A DNA stretch of 64,000 nucleotides, from contig NZ_CP048268.1 of assembly GCF_019469265.1 (NCBI RefSeq), forward strand, positions 306,001 to 370,000, read 5' to 3'. The notes below the pieces were generated by a model. The model did no database searches. It was not told the DNA's origin and saw nothing but the letters and a program-made list of their open reading frames with translations. The translations under genes were made by a program, and so were the position numbers. Source of the stretch: Lactobacillus panisapium. GTDB lineage: Bacteria; Bacillota; Bacilli; Lactobacillales; Lactobacillaceae. Shown in pieces: positions 41,594 through 49,658 of the stretch; position 1 is the first letter of the stretch, and every line of letters begins with the position of its first letter.

Positions 41594-42301
41594 ATGTTAA
41601 CTATCAAAGGACTACACAATGTACCACAAATTTCGGCGCCATGTGACTTACCCAAAACTTTAGCCGAGATAATAAAAAAAGAGAGTTTTAAAATTGTTAA
41701 TGGCGACATTATTTGCGTTGCCTCTAAAATCTGTTCACTTGCAGAAGATAATATTATTGATTTGAAAACCATAAAGCCTACTTCTTTAGCCGAAAAAATT
41801 CATAAACAAATTCCACGCAAGGATGCAAGGTTAATTCAGGTAATTATTAATCAGACAGGTGATCCAACAGGTAAACATTTAGAAGTATCTGGTTCCCATA
41901 TTGGCGCTTGGTTGCCAAACTGTCTCTTTTTGACCAGCGCTGGTGTTGACAAGGGCAAAGATAATTTTGCAATCACTCTGCCTAAGGATTGTGACAAGAC
42001 AGCTAAAACAATCAGCGATACATTTTTTGCTATTCTAGGAGTTAGAACAAGCGTAATCATTACTGATAGTGATGGCAGGGTTGATAAAAAAGGTGCGAAC
42101 CAAGTTGCGGTTGGTTTGTATGGCTTGAATGGACTAAGATTAAATAAAGAAAATGGTACTGCCGAAACGCTTTGTGACATGCTAGCTTCTGCAGCCGGGT
42201 TAGTAATGGGTCAGCGTGGCATGAATATACCACTTGCTTGTATTCATGGACTTGAATACGAAAAGTCTGATAGCTGTAAGACTAAAGATATAGTAAATTA
42301 G
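41594..42301 (+). CDS. CofE-like protein (coenzyme F420-0:L-glutamate ligase family)
   Basis: 235 residues. Recognisable blocks of the pfam01996 family: VNGDIICVASKICSLAEDN (usual GDIIVIAQKIVSKAE), FLTSAGVDKGKDNFAITLPKD and SVIITDSDGRVDKKGANQVAVGLYGL (usual D-x-x-GR). In actinobacteria and archaea it adds glutamate to F420. F420 is not known in lactobacilli and no other F420 gene is seen here, so a different gamma-glutamyl-type ligation is more likely. The gene stands alone behind a 274-base gap in which I see no clear promoter, and ends at a bidirectional terminator. Confidence 0.83.
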   Translation: MLTIKGLHNVPQISAPCDLPKTLAEIIKKESFKIVNGDIICVASKICSLAEDNIIDLKTIKPTSLAEKIHKQIPRKDARLIQVIINQTGDPTGKHLEVSGSHIGAWLPNCLFLTSAGVDKGKDNFAITLPKDCDKTAKTISDTFFAILGVRTSVIITDSDGRVDKKGANQVAVGLYGLNGLRLNKENGTAETLCDMLASAAGLVMGQRGMNIPLACIHGLEYEKSDSCKTKDIVN

Positions 42302-42331
42302 AAGATAAAAATAAAAAAGCTAAATTAAACA

Positions 42332-42366
42332 AAAAACAATCTGAATATAGTTCAGATTGTTTTTTA
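42332..42366. terminator. Bidirectional terminator between the CofE-like gene and the ABC importer genes
   Basis: Perfect stem AAAAACAATCTGAA (42332-42345) with TTCAGATTGTTTTT (42351-42364), U-tracts possible on both strands. Confidence 0.92.
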
Positions 42367-42374
42367 GTTAGTAT

Positions 42375-43178
42375 TTAGGCTAATAGCATCGCATCATCGC
42401 CAACTTCACTACCAACTTGTTTTTGGAACAGTTCCATTAATTTTGGTACGGTTAAGTTTTGCTTTTCTTCACCAGCCAAGTTGATAGCGACTCGTCCTTG
42501 GTGAAGCATGATGAGACGATTACCATAGTGAATCGCGTCCTCCATGTTATGGGTTACCATGAATGCCGTTAAGTGCTGCTCACTAATTAATTTTTGCGTG
42601 AGTTCCATCACCGTAATTGAAGTTTTAGGATCAAGAGCCGCGGTATGCTCATCTAATAAAATTAAGTCAGGCCGCTGCAAGGTTGCCATAAGCAAGGTAA
42701 TTGCTTGCCTTTGACCACCGGAAAGCAGACCAATTTCAGTTTCCAACCGGTTTTCCAAGTTTAAATTCAGCTGGGCTAATTGTTCTTTAAAAAACTTGCG
42801 GTCCTGCTTTTTAACGCCTGGTAAAAAACCACGATGTTGGCCCCGTTTCATTGCTAAGGCCAAGTTTTCTTCAACCGTCAGTCTGACCGCCGTTCCCATC
42901 TTAGGATCCTGAAAGACCCGGCTAATATTTTTAGCCCGCTTGGTTACAGGTAATTTGGTAATGTCATTACCGTTCAGAATAATTTGTCCTTCTTGGATCG
43001 GGATCGTACCAGCAATACTATTTAATAAGGTGGATTTTCCGGCACCGTTACTTCCAATAATCGTTACAAAATCACCAGCATCTAAGCTGAGATCGATCCC
43101 TTGTAGTACGCGGTTTTCGTTAACAGTCCCACGTTCAAAAGTTTGGTGTAAGTTTTTAATCTTTAGTACTTCTGGCAT
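42375..43178 (-). CDS. ABC importer ATP-binding protein (TrpZ-like)
   Basis: 267 residues. Walker A GSNGAGKST, Q-loop VFQDPKMGTAVRLTV, signature LSGGQRQA, Walker B LILLDEHTAALD (H in place of the usual P after DE) and switch H in VTHNMEDA. It powers the importer formed with the permease at 43156, whose end it overlaps by 23 bases. The TrpXYZ-type family imports aromatic amino acids or other small solutes in streptococci and lactobacilli. The Tyr/Phe leader peptides upstream support tyrosine or phenylalanine. Confidence 0.88.
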   Translation of the reverse strand: MPEVLKIKNLHQTFERGTVNENRVLQGIDLSLDAGDFVTIIGSNGAGKSTLLNSIAGTIPIQEGQIILNGNDITKLPVTKRAKNISRVFQDPKMGTAVRLTVEENLALAMKRGQHRGFLPGVKKQDRKFFKEQLAQLNLNLENRLETEIGLLSGGQRQAITLLMATLQRPDLILLDEHTAALDPKTSITVMELTQKLISEQHLTAFMVTHNMEDAIHYGNRLIMLHQGRVAINLAGEEKQNLTVPKLMELFQKQVGSEVGDDAMLLA

Positions 43179-44073
43179 TCTTGTTTCCTCCTTTTAGATT
43201 ACGTGGTAGGTGAAAGTTAGGCAGGGTTAGACAAACAACTAAGACCAAAGCCGAAGCTAATTTAGCATCTGATGGTTCGACATTCATTTGGAAAACTAGT
43301 GCTAAAATCAACCGGTAAATAATTGCACCGAGAACTAAAGTCAGCAAACGACCCCAGATTGGTAAATTCCGTACAATGACTTCAGCAATAATAATTGAGG
43401 CTAAACCGATAACTAGGGTTCCGACCCCGGAGTTTAAATCTGCGAAGCCGTTATTCTGGGCGAGCAGTGCTCCTGAAAGGGCAATACAAGCATTAGAAAT
43501 CATGTAGCCTAGAATTTTCATTCCTTGAGTTTTAATTCCATTAGCAGCACTCATTTCCGGATTATCGCCAGTCGCACGCATCGCTAAGCCGATTTCTGTG
43601 CGGAAGAATACTACCAGTAAGCCGATAACGACTAAAGCAATAATTAGCCCCATCACGATAACAGCATTATTCCTCGTTAAGCCCCAGTTTTGGGCAATAG
43701 TGAAAATGGTCTCTTTACCTAATAGTGAAACATTAGCTGCATTTTGCATTACCCGAGAAGTAATGGAGTATAGGCCAGTCATTGTGATAATTCCAGCCAG
43801 TAATGATGGAATGCGTAATTTAGTATTTAAAAATCCTGTTACCAGGCCAGCAATCATGCCGCCTCCAAAAGCTGCCAGTGTTGCTAAAATCGGATTAACT
43901 CCTTTAACAAGGCACATTGTGGCAATTGCACCACCTAAGGGGAAGCTTCCTTCAGCAGTCATATCAGCTAAATCTAAAATACGAAAAGTTAAGTAAACCC
44001 CAATAGCCATTAATGACCAGAGTAATCCTTGTGAAGTTGCAGAAAGAAATAATTCCCAAAAAGTATTTAACAT
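43156..44073 (-). CDS. ABC importer permease (TrpY-like)
   Basis: 305 residues, about nine membrane helices, of the branched-chain-type permease superfamily (pfam02653-like, MAIGVYLTFRILDLADMTAEGSFPLGGA; EIGLAMRATGDNPEMSAANGI). Its start lies 29 bases after the stop of the binding protein at 44103 and its end overlaps the ATPase gene. It forms the membrane channel. Sugar permeases of similar fold are unlikely given the DUF/ABC_sub_bind-type partner. Confidence 0.88.
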   Translation of the reverse strand: MLNTFWELFLSATSQGLLWSLMAIGVYLTFRILDLADMTAEGSFPLGGAIATMCLVKGVNPILATLAAFGGGMIAGLVTGFLNTKLRIPSLLAGIITMTGLYSITSRVMQNAANVSLLGKETIFTIAQNWGLTRNNAVIVMGLIIALVVIGLLVVFFRTEIGLAMRATGDNPEMSAANGIKTQGMKILGYMISNACIALSGALLAQNNGFADLNSGVGTLVIGLASIIIAEVIVRNLPIWGRLLTLVLGAIIYRLILALVFQMNVEPSDAKLASALVLVVCLTLPNFHLPRNLKGGNKNARSTKD

Positions 44074-44102
44074 TGTTTTGCGTTCACGCTGCCTTTCTAA
44101 AT

Positions 44103-45074
44103 TTATTTTGGTGCCTTAATGGTTTTAGGATCAATTCCTAAAGCCTTGGCCATCTTGTGGTTAACAACTAGTTTTAATTCATTTGCTTTTTCAACTGGCA
44201 TGTTTGCCGGCTTAGCTTTACCTGCTAAAATTTTAGCGGCCATTTTACCAGTTTGTTCACCAAGTTTTTCGTAGTCAATTCCGATTGAGGCTAAACCACC
44301 AGTTTTTACTTGATCAGTTGAACCTGCTACTAGCGGAATCTTCTTTTCCTTAACGACTTTACCAATAATCGAGGAAGCTGAGGCAAATGTATTATCAGTT
44401 GGAACGTAAATTCCCTGAACCTTGCCCGCCAAAGTTTCTGTTACCTGCTGAACATCATTTGTAGTGTTGGCCGTCTTAACTAACACTTTCACACCGGCTT
44501 TTTTGAGTGCTTTAATCGCTAAATCTGCCTGGATTTTGGAATTGGCCTCGCCAGCATTATACATGACGCCGATTGTTTTAGCCTTGGGCACAATTGATAA
44601 TAACAGCTTAATTTGTTTATCAATTGATACCATATCAGTGGTTCCAGTAACATTTCTGCCGGGTTTTGCGTCTGAATTAACGAGCTTAGCTGCTTTTAAG
44701 TCGGTTACTGCAGTTACGACGGTTGGAATATCCTGTGTGGCATTAGCAACGCTTTGGGCAGCCGGTGTGGCAATTCCCAGAATCAAATCTGATTTTTCGT
44801 TAACCAGTTTTTCGCTCATACTCTTTAAATTATCTTGACTGTTTTGCGCGTTTTGGTAATCAATTTTAAGGTTTTTACCCTCAACATAACCTTCTTCTTT
44901 TAAACCTTTTTTAAAACCTTCGTAAGCTTTATCAAGGGAGGGATGCTGCACAACTTGCAGCACACCAACATGTTTGACAGTTTGGCCGCTATCACTCTTT
45001 TTGTTATTACTACAGCCGCCAAGTAATAATAATCCTGCTAAACCAAGTCCCGTAATTAATTTTCTAATATGCAT
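44103..45074 (-). CDS. ABC importer substrate-binding lipoprotein, copy 1 (TrpX-like)
   Basis: 323 residues. Lipoprotein signal with lipobox LLLLGGC and modified cysteine C21, then two alpha/beta lobes of the ABC_sub_bind type (HVGVLQVVQHPSLDKAYEGF, GVMYNAGEANSKIQADLA, IYVPTDNTF). It should be anchored outside the membrane and deliver ligand to the permease encoded downstream. RBS GGAGG. Preceded by its own promoter, Tyr/Phe leader peptide and terminator. Copy 2 at 45473 is very similar along the whole length. Confidence 0.9.
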   Translation of the reverse strand: MHIRKLITGLGLAGLLLLGGCSNNKKSDSGQTVKHVGVLQVVQHPSLDKAYEGFKKGLKEEGYVEGKNLKIDYQNAQNSQDNLKSMSEKLVNEKSDLILGIATPAAQSVANATQDIPTVVTAVTDLKAAKLVNSDAKPGRNVTGTTDMVSIDKQIKLLLSIVPKAKTIGVMYNAGEANSKIQADLAIKALKKAGVKVLVKTANTTNDVQQVTETLAGKVQGIYVPTDNTFASASSIIGKVVKEKKIPLVAGSTDQVKTGGLASIGIDYEKLGEQTGKMAAKILAGKAKPANMPVEKANELKLVVNHKMAKALGIDPKTIKAPK

Positions 45075-45091
45075 CTATTAAAAATCCTCCA

Positions 45092-45124
45092 TAAAAAAAT
45101 ACCCACTTACTTCTAAGTGGGTAT
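45092..45124 (-). terminator. Attenuator terminator before binding-protein copy 1
   Basis: On the minus strand, ATACCCACTTA and TAAGTGGGTAT (45099-45124 in plus coordinates) form a perfect 11-bp stem followed by a U-tract, within 20 bases of the RBS. The left arm is also complementary to the right arm of the upstream hairpin at 45157-45182 (CCACTTAGA with TCTAAGTGG), so the two structures exclude each other. Confidence 0.92.
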
Positions 45125-45156
45125 ACAAACATTGTTTTGTAAATTAATCGTTGCGA

Positions 45157-45182
45157 TTAGCCACTTAGAGTTATGTGGCTAA
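45157..45182 (-). promoter_or_regulatory. Upstream leader hairpin, copy 1 (alternative partner of the terminator)
   Basis: TTAGCCAC with GTGGCTAA is a perfect 8-bp stem. Its one arm contains TCTAAGTGG (minus strand; plus positions 45161-45169), an exact complement of CCACTTAGA in the terminator (plus positions 45112-45120). Confidence 0.8.
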
Positions 45183-45261
45183 CCGTAATCAAATCGCTCT
45201 AGCCATCATAGATAAATTCAAACTTGCGTTTCATTTGAACTCATCTTGATGAATTCAAATG

Positions 45262-45321
45262 CTATCTAAAGTAGCTAAAGTAATAACGGTTATTCAGTTG
45301 TGATTTTTGATTTATATTCAT
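45262..45321 (-). CDS. Aromatic leader peptide, copy 1 (19 aa, Tyr/Phe-rich)
   Basis: Starts at ATG 45321, behind GGTTGGAGGTAC, and ends NNRYYFSYFR at TAG 45262. Three Tyr and two Phe codons stand among the last seven residues, next to CTTTAGCTA, which is complementary (two G-U pairs) to TGGCTAGAG downstream. Ribosome stalling on the aromatic codons would choose between alternative stems, as in trp or phe operon attenuation. The peptide itself is probably not a product. It agrees with copy 2 in size, position and ending. Confidence 0.85.
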   Translation of the reverse strand: MNINQKSQLNNRYYFSYFR

Positions 45322-45352
45322 GATCAAAAGTACCTCCAACCTTGATGAAAAA

Positions 45353-45381
45353 ATTATAAATTATTAAGATTTTAAAGTCAA
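45353..45381 (-). promoter_or_regulatory. Promoter of binding-protein copy 1 leader
   Basis: Reading the minus strand: TTGACT (plus 45376-45381), 17-base spacer, TATAAT (plus 45353-45358), about 30 bases before the leader start. Confidence 0.85.
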
Positions 45382-45472
45382 GAAAAACCTGGCCGATAAA
45401 AAAGCTATGTGTGAGTAAGCTCAATAATAATCCTGTTAGAAAGGGCATTTGAGCTCGGCTAATTATTTAATC

Positions 45473-46444
45473 TTAATTTTTGGGAGCCTTGATTGATTTA
45501 GGATCAATTCCCAGGGCCTTGGCCATTTTTTTATTAACCACTAAACGCATATCGTGGGCTTTTTCAACCGGCATATCAGCGGGTTTTGCTTTGCCAGCCA
45601 AAATCTTAGCAGCCATTTTACCCGTTTGTTCGCCAAGGGCTTCATAATCAATGCCAATTGATGCTAGGCCACCCGTCTTAACCTGATCAGTTGAACCCGC
45701 AACTAGTGGTACTTTTTTCTCTTTGACCACCTTGCCGACAACTGAGGCTGCCGAGTCAAAGGTGTTATCGGTTGGAACGAAAATTCCTTGCACTTTAGAG
45801 GCTAAGGTTTCAGTTACTTGTTGAACATCATTAGTTGTATTAGCTGTTTTAATCAGCACCTTTACTCCGGCGTTTTTCAGAACTGCAGTTGCCATGTCCG
45901 CCTGAATTTTAGAATTGGCTTCACCGGCATTGTACATAATCCCGATTGTTTTTGCTTTAGGCACAATTGATAACAGTAGGTCAATTTGGCGTTTGATTGA
46001 AACCATATCGGTAGTACCGGTAACGTTTCTACCAGGCTTAGCATTGGAATTTACCAATTTGGCTGCCTTTAGGTCGGTTACAGCAGTGACAACTACCGGA
46101 ATATCTTGCGTAGCGTTAGCCACACTTTGTGCGGCGGGCGTAGCGATTCCTAAAATCAAATCAGATTTTTCCTTAACTAACTTATCGCTCATGCTCTTTA
46201 AATTATCCTGACTATTTTGAGCATTTTGGTAATCAATTTTGAGGTTCTTGCCCTCAACATAACCTTCCTCTTTCAGCCCCTTTTTAAAGCCCTTGTAGGC
46301 TTTATCAAGCGAAGGGTGCTGAACTACTTGTAACACGCCAACATGTTTAACAGCTTTGTTATCGTCAGCTTTTTTACTGCTGCATCCTCCCAATAAAAGT
46401 AATCCTGCCAGACTGATTCCTGTCATTAATTTACGTAAATGCAT
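45473..46444 (-). CDS. ABC importer substrate-binding lipoprotein, copy 2 (TrpX-like)
   Basis: 323 residues from ATG 46444 (RBS TTGGAGGAAAAA); the open frame runs ten codons further into the attenuator terminator and is rejected. Lipobox LLLLGGC with C21. Nearly the same protein as copy 1: LQVVQHPSLDKAYKGFKKGL, GRNVTGTTDMVSIKRQID, VPLVAGSTDQVKTGGLASIG. It is a stand-alone gene upstream of the copy 1 transporter operon, so it probably shares that permease and ATPase with a different or broader ligand range. Own promoter and tyrosine leader. Confidence 0.9.
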   Translation of the reverse strand: MHLRKLMTGISLAGLLLLGGCSSKKADDNKAVKHVGVLQVVQHPSLDKAYKGFKKGLKEEGYVEGKNLKIDYQNAQNSQDNLKSMSDKLVKEKSDLILGIATPAAQSVANATQDIPVVVTAVTDLKAAKLVNSNAKPGRNVTGTTDMVSIKRQIDLLLSIVPKAKTIGIMYNAGEANSKIQADMATAVLKNAGVKVLIKTANTTNDVQQVTETLASKVQGIFVPTDNTFDSAASVVGKVVKEKKVPLVAGSTDQVKTGGLASIGIDYEALGEQTGKMAAKILAGKAKPADMPVEKAHDMRLVVNKKMAKALGIDPKSIKAPKN

Positions 46445-46455
46445 TTTTTCCTCCA

Positions 46456-46487
46456 ATAAAAAATACCCACTCATTTCTAAGTGGGTA
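46456..46487 (-). terminator. Attenuator terminator before binding-protein copy 2
   Basis: TACCCACT with AGTGGGTA (46464-46471 and 46480-46487 in plus coordinates) plus inner pairs, followed on the minus strand by a U-tract. TTTCTAAGTGG and CCACTTAGAAA: the terminator arm is exactly complementary over 11 bases to the upstream hairpin arm at 46536-46546. Confidence 0.9.
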
Positions 46488-46529
46488 ACACAAGATTGCC
46501 TTGGGATTAATCATTCATTGTTAATGCAA

Positions 46530-46561
46530 GATCAGCCACTTAGAAAGTCGTGTGGCTAATC
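46530..46561 (-). promoter_or_regulatory. Upstream leader hairpin, copy 2
   Basis: GATCAGCCAC (46530-46539) with GTGGCTAATC (46552-46561) forms a 10-bp stem with one wobble. Its inner arm can instead pair with the terminator, as described there. Confidence 0.8.
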
Positions 46562-46636
46562 ATACTTAAAAAGCTATAGCCATCACTGATAAATTCAAAC
46601 CTTGATGTTTGAACTCACCGTGATGAATCCAAACCT

Positions 46637-46702
46637 TTACCTGTAATAGCTATAGTAATAACGGTTATTCTGCTGTAATTGATGATTTCTAGTCTTAATC
46701 AT
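46637..46702 (-). CDS. Tyrosine leader peptide, copy 2 (21 aa, Tyr-rich)
   Basis: Starts at ATG 46702 behind GGTTGGAGGTAA and ends NNRYYYSYYR at TAA 46637, five Tyr codons among the last seven residues. The stretch ATAGCTATTAC encoding YSYY is complementary (two G-U pairs) to GTGATGGCTAT downstream (plus 46576-46586). Copy 1 has Phe in two of these places, so copy 2 looks tyrosine-specific and copy 1 mixed Tyr/Phe. No T-box consensus TGGNACCGCG exists in either leader. Confidence 0.87.
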   Translation of the reverse strand: MIKTRNHQLQQNNRYYYSYYR

Positions 46703-46731
46703 TGAAATTACCTCCAACCTTTGATGAGAAA

Positions 46732-46760
46732 ATTATAAAATATTAAAAAATACAAGTCAA
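46732..46760 (-). promoter_or_regulatory. Promoter of binding-protein copy 2 leader
   Basis: Minus strand: TTGACT (plus 46755-46760), 17-base spacer, TATAAT (plus 46732-46737), about 30 bases before the leader start. The two copies share promoter spacing, which shows common origin. Confidence 0.85.
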
Positions 46761-47017
46761 GACTAAATTTTTAGTTTCTACTCGGTACTAATTGGGGGTA
46801 AAAACTACCTAATTGTTAACAGTAGTTATTTTTTAAATTAATACGTACCAAAAAATAAAAAGGGGCAACTTTCCTTACGTAATAGGACGACTAGCCGATT
46901 TACAATGCTTGCTAAAAATTTAATTTTTGCAAAACTTAGAACTTAAACTATTTTTATATAGAAAGCGTTGTTATAATTCGGTATAATTAAGAAAAAATTA
47001 GTCTAAGGAGAATTGTG
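46761..47017. other. Divergent intergenic region upstream of the sigma-54 activator gene
   Basis: Nothing coding is visible. GAAAGCGTTGTTATAATTCGG near 46962-46982 combines a partial cre core and a TATAAT and may be the promoter of the LevR-type gene. Confidence 0.4.
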
Positions 47018-49576
47018 ATGAGTAGCGCTAAACAACGAGTTTTAAATCAAATTGAAAAATTATCCGGTAACGAAACAATTAATACTAGCGATTTAGCGCG
47101 GCATTTGCAGTTGTCCAGATCAGTTGTTAGCCATTATCTTAATCAACTTGTGAAAGAGAAGAAAGTAAAGAAAATAGCCGATAGGCCAGTTAAGTGGCAA
47201 AAAATTGCTGCTAGGGAAACTAATTCTGATTTTTTTGGTGGAATTATTGGTGGTCACGGCTCACTTGAGAAAACAATCCAGCAATTATCAGCCGCTGCCG
47301 CCTATCCTCCTGATGGGTTGAACGTTTTAATCACTGGGAATTCTGGTGTTGGTAAAAGCTATTTAGCCAGCAAATTGTATACTTACGCTCAAAAAAGTGG
47401 CGTAATTGCACAAAAAGCTCCTTATATTGTCTTAAATTGTGCCAACTATGCCAATAATCCAGAGCTAATTTCTAGTATGCTATTTGGCTATGTTCGCGGC
47501 GCCTTTACCGGTGCGGATACCGAAAAAGATGGTCTGCTAAAACAGGCCGATGGTGGTTACTTATTTTTGGATGAAGTCCATCGATTAAGCAATGAAAATC
47601 AGGAAAAACTGTTTAGTTTTATTGATTCGCACCAATTTTATAAAATGGGTGACAACGTTCACCCGATAAAAGCAAAAGTGCGCATCATAATGGCGACTAC
47701 GGAAAATCCTGAGCAAGTCTTATTGCCCACTTTTTTACGGCGAATTCCGGTTAGGGTCAATCTGCCAGATTATATTGAGCGGCCGGTGGATGAGCGGTTA
47801 GAATTGATTAACTCATTATTTCATGCCGAAGCTCAAAAAATTGCTAAAAAAATAATCGTTGATAAGCAAGTTACCTCTGCTCTGGTACAGCTCAAGCATT
47901 CGGGTAATATTGGCTATTTGAAAAATGTTATTGAAGTTTCTTGTGCCGCTGCTTACCAAGACAGCAGCAGCGAAGAGGAAATCGTCCTGCACTTAAAGGA
48001 TTTGCAGATTGACCAGTTACCCCATTTTAAGGATTATGGCGCAATTAGTGTCGAGCCGCATGGTCAGCACTTTTTACCTTCCAACTACAGTATGACGCGC
48101 AAATTAACCAACATCATTTCTTCGTTAAAGGAATTGTTGACGGACTATTCGACAGCTAATTTAAATAAGTGTCGCCTGCAGATTCAAGCGATTAACCAAT
48201 TTATCAATAAGCAGTCGCTAAATTCAGGCTTACATGTTCAACATGAATATTTATTTCAAAAAATAATTGAAAAGCAATACGGTTTAGCGAAAACAGCGTA
48301 CTTAGAGCCAATCATTTATGCGCTATATGAGCATCATTTCCGCTTAAGTTATGATTTACCCCGTTTAGGTGAAGTGATTGCAGAGCATTTACCTCGCTCG
48401 CTCCATGTAGCTGAAAAATTTTATGAAGAGCTGCCAGTTTTAAATCCCAAAAGTAAAATCAGCCTAACTTATTTGTTTGCAATTTTACTTAGTGATCATG
48501 TTGATGAAAAAATTCAGTTGCGTGGACTGATGGTTGCTCACGGAGAAAATACGGCAACTAGTATTCAGGCAGTAATTAATTCGCTTTGCGGTAATTATGT
48601 GTTTGATGCAATTGATATGCCGATTGATGCTAATATTGCAACGATTGCCGGTGAGGCTAATAAGTTAATTGCCAGCTTTAACACTACTAACGGCTTTATT
48701 TTAATGGTGGATATGGGGTCATTGAGCCAGCTCTATTCTCAGATTAGTTCTCAACTAGATGGTGATTTATTGGTAGTCAATAATCTGACGACTTTAACGG
48801 CACTAGATTTAGGCTTAAAAATGAAACAGAATTTGCCGTTTAAGCAAATAGCCGAAAAGGCCGAGCAAGACTACCAGATTGGGGTTAAATACTATGAAGG
48901 GTTCTCGCAGTCGGTTAATATTTTGGTTTCCTGTATTTCGGGGTTAGGAATAGCTGAGAAAATCAGTGACCTTTTGCGAAAATATTTACCAGTCAATATC
49001 AAAGTAATTCCGCTGGGCTACAATGATTTAAAAGAAAAAATCGAAAATCAAAAGTGGGCGTACTTTAAGCAGACCCTATTTGTTTTAACAACGATTGACA
49101 TTACTGAAAAAGTTAAATTTAACCATATGAACCTTTATGATATTTTGGATTCAAGTGGTGAAAATAAGTTGAAGCATTGGTTATCGCCATATTTAAATCA
49201 ACAGGAACTTGACCAATTCAATAATGAGTTGTTGCGTTTCTTTTCTAAAGAAGGAATTTCAGAGCGGCTAAGCTTTTTAAATCCAGACGTGGTTTTGGGT
49301 GAAGTTGAGACGATTAATAAAAAGTATGAGGATTTTTATAATCTTAAGTTAGATGGCAAGGTCAAATTAAATCTTTATATGCATATTGCTTTGATGATTG
49401 AGCGGTTGATGGTTCGTAATACCGGTAAGATTGAAGTTGAACCGGAATCTGCAAAAGAGAAGGCCTTTTTTGAAATAACTAAAAGTATTTTTCAACCAAT
49501 CGAATTAAAATATAATATTAAAATTTCTACCTATGAAATATCGCTATTGTATGAATTGTTTAAACAGTTCATCTAG
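47018..49576 (+). CDS. levR: LevR-type sigma-54-dependent transcriptional activator
   Basis: 852 residues from ATG 47018 (AAGGAG seven bases upstream; a GTG one codon earlier is less likely). Domain order: N-terminal HTH (TSDLARHLQLSRSVVSHYLN); AAA+ domain with Walker A ITGNSGVGKSYLA, the sigma-54 contact loop GYVRGAFTGAD and Walker B GGYLFLDEV; first PRD; EIIA-man-like domain (LMVAHGENTATSIQAVIN); EIIB-like segment; C-terminal PRD with MHIALMIERLM. It is regulated by the PTS and recruits RNA polymerase containing RpoN, whose gene lies at the end of the same locus. Next to a -24/-12 promoter for the PTS. Confidence 0.93.
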   Translation: MSSAKQRVLNQIEKLSGNETINTSDLARHLQLSRSVVSHYLNQLVKEKKVKKIADRPVKWQKIAARETNSDFFGGIIGGHGSLEKTIQQLSAAAAYPPDGLNVLITGNSGVGKSYLASKLYTYAQKSGVIAQKAPYIVLNCANYANNPELISSMLFGYVRGAFTGADTEKDGLLKQADGGYLFLDEVHRLSNENQEKLFSFIDSHQFYKMGDNVHPIKAKVRIIMATTENPEQVLLPTFLRRIPVRVNLPDYIERPVDERLELINSLFHAEAQKIAKKIIVDKQVTSALVQLKHSGNIGYLKNVIEVSCAAAYQDSSSEEEIVLHLKDLQIDQLPHFKDYGAISVEPHGQHFLPSNYSMTRKLTNIISSLKELLTDYSTANLNKCRLQIQAINQFINKQSLNSGLHVQHEYLFQKIIEKQYGLAKTAYLEPIIYALYEHHFRLSYDLPRLGEVIAEHLPRSLHVAEKFYEELPVLNPKSKISLTYLFAILLSDHVDEKIQLRGLMVAHGENTATSIQAVINSLCGNYVFDAIDMPIDANIATIAGEANKLIASFNTTNGFILMVDMGSLSQLYSQISSQLDGDLLVVNNLTTLTALDLGLKMKQNLPFKQIAEKAEQDYQIGVKYYEGFSQSVNILVSCISGLGIAEKISDLLRKYLPVNIKVIPLGYNDLKEKIENQKWAYFKQTLFVLTTIDITEKVKFNHMNLYDILDSSGENKLKHWLSPYLNQQELDQFNNELLRFFSKEGISERLSFLNPDVVLGEVETINKKYEDFYNLKLDGKVKLNLYMHIALMIERLMVRNTGKIEVEPESAKEKAFFEITKSIFQPIELKYNIKISTYEISLLYELFKQFI

Positions 49577-49597
49577 AAGTGTTTAATATTGCCTAAA

Positions 49598-49630
49598 AGA
49601 AGTGTTTAAAACTAAAACACTTCTTTTTTA
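49598..49630 (+). terminator. Terminator of levR, with a direct repeat of its left arm
   Basis: AGAAGTGTTT (49598-49607) with AAACACTTCT (49615-49624), then TTTTTT. The same AGAAGTGTTTAA also occurs at 49575-49586, overlapping the levR stop, so a role as an activator site for the downstream promoter is possible. Confidence 0.85.
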
Positions 49631-49658
49631 TTGCCCGAAATAGCGGCTTTTCTAAGTC

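Noticed and set aside
44464..46211. Plus-strand frames over the two lipoprotein genes
   Set aside because: Both are reverse complements of the minus-strand lipoprotein coding sequence and have no RBS; they recur only because the two genes are similar.
45074..46760. T-box riboswitch controlling the importer genes
   Set aside because: I looked for the TGGNACCGCG T-box sequence and for a specifier loop on the minus strand and found neither. The short frames with aromatic codon runs and RBSs explain the leaders better.
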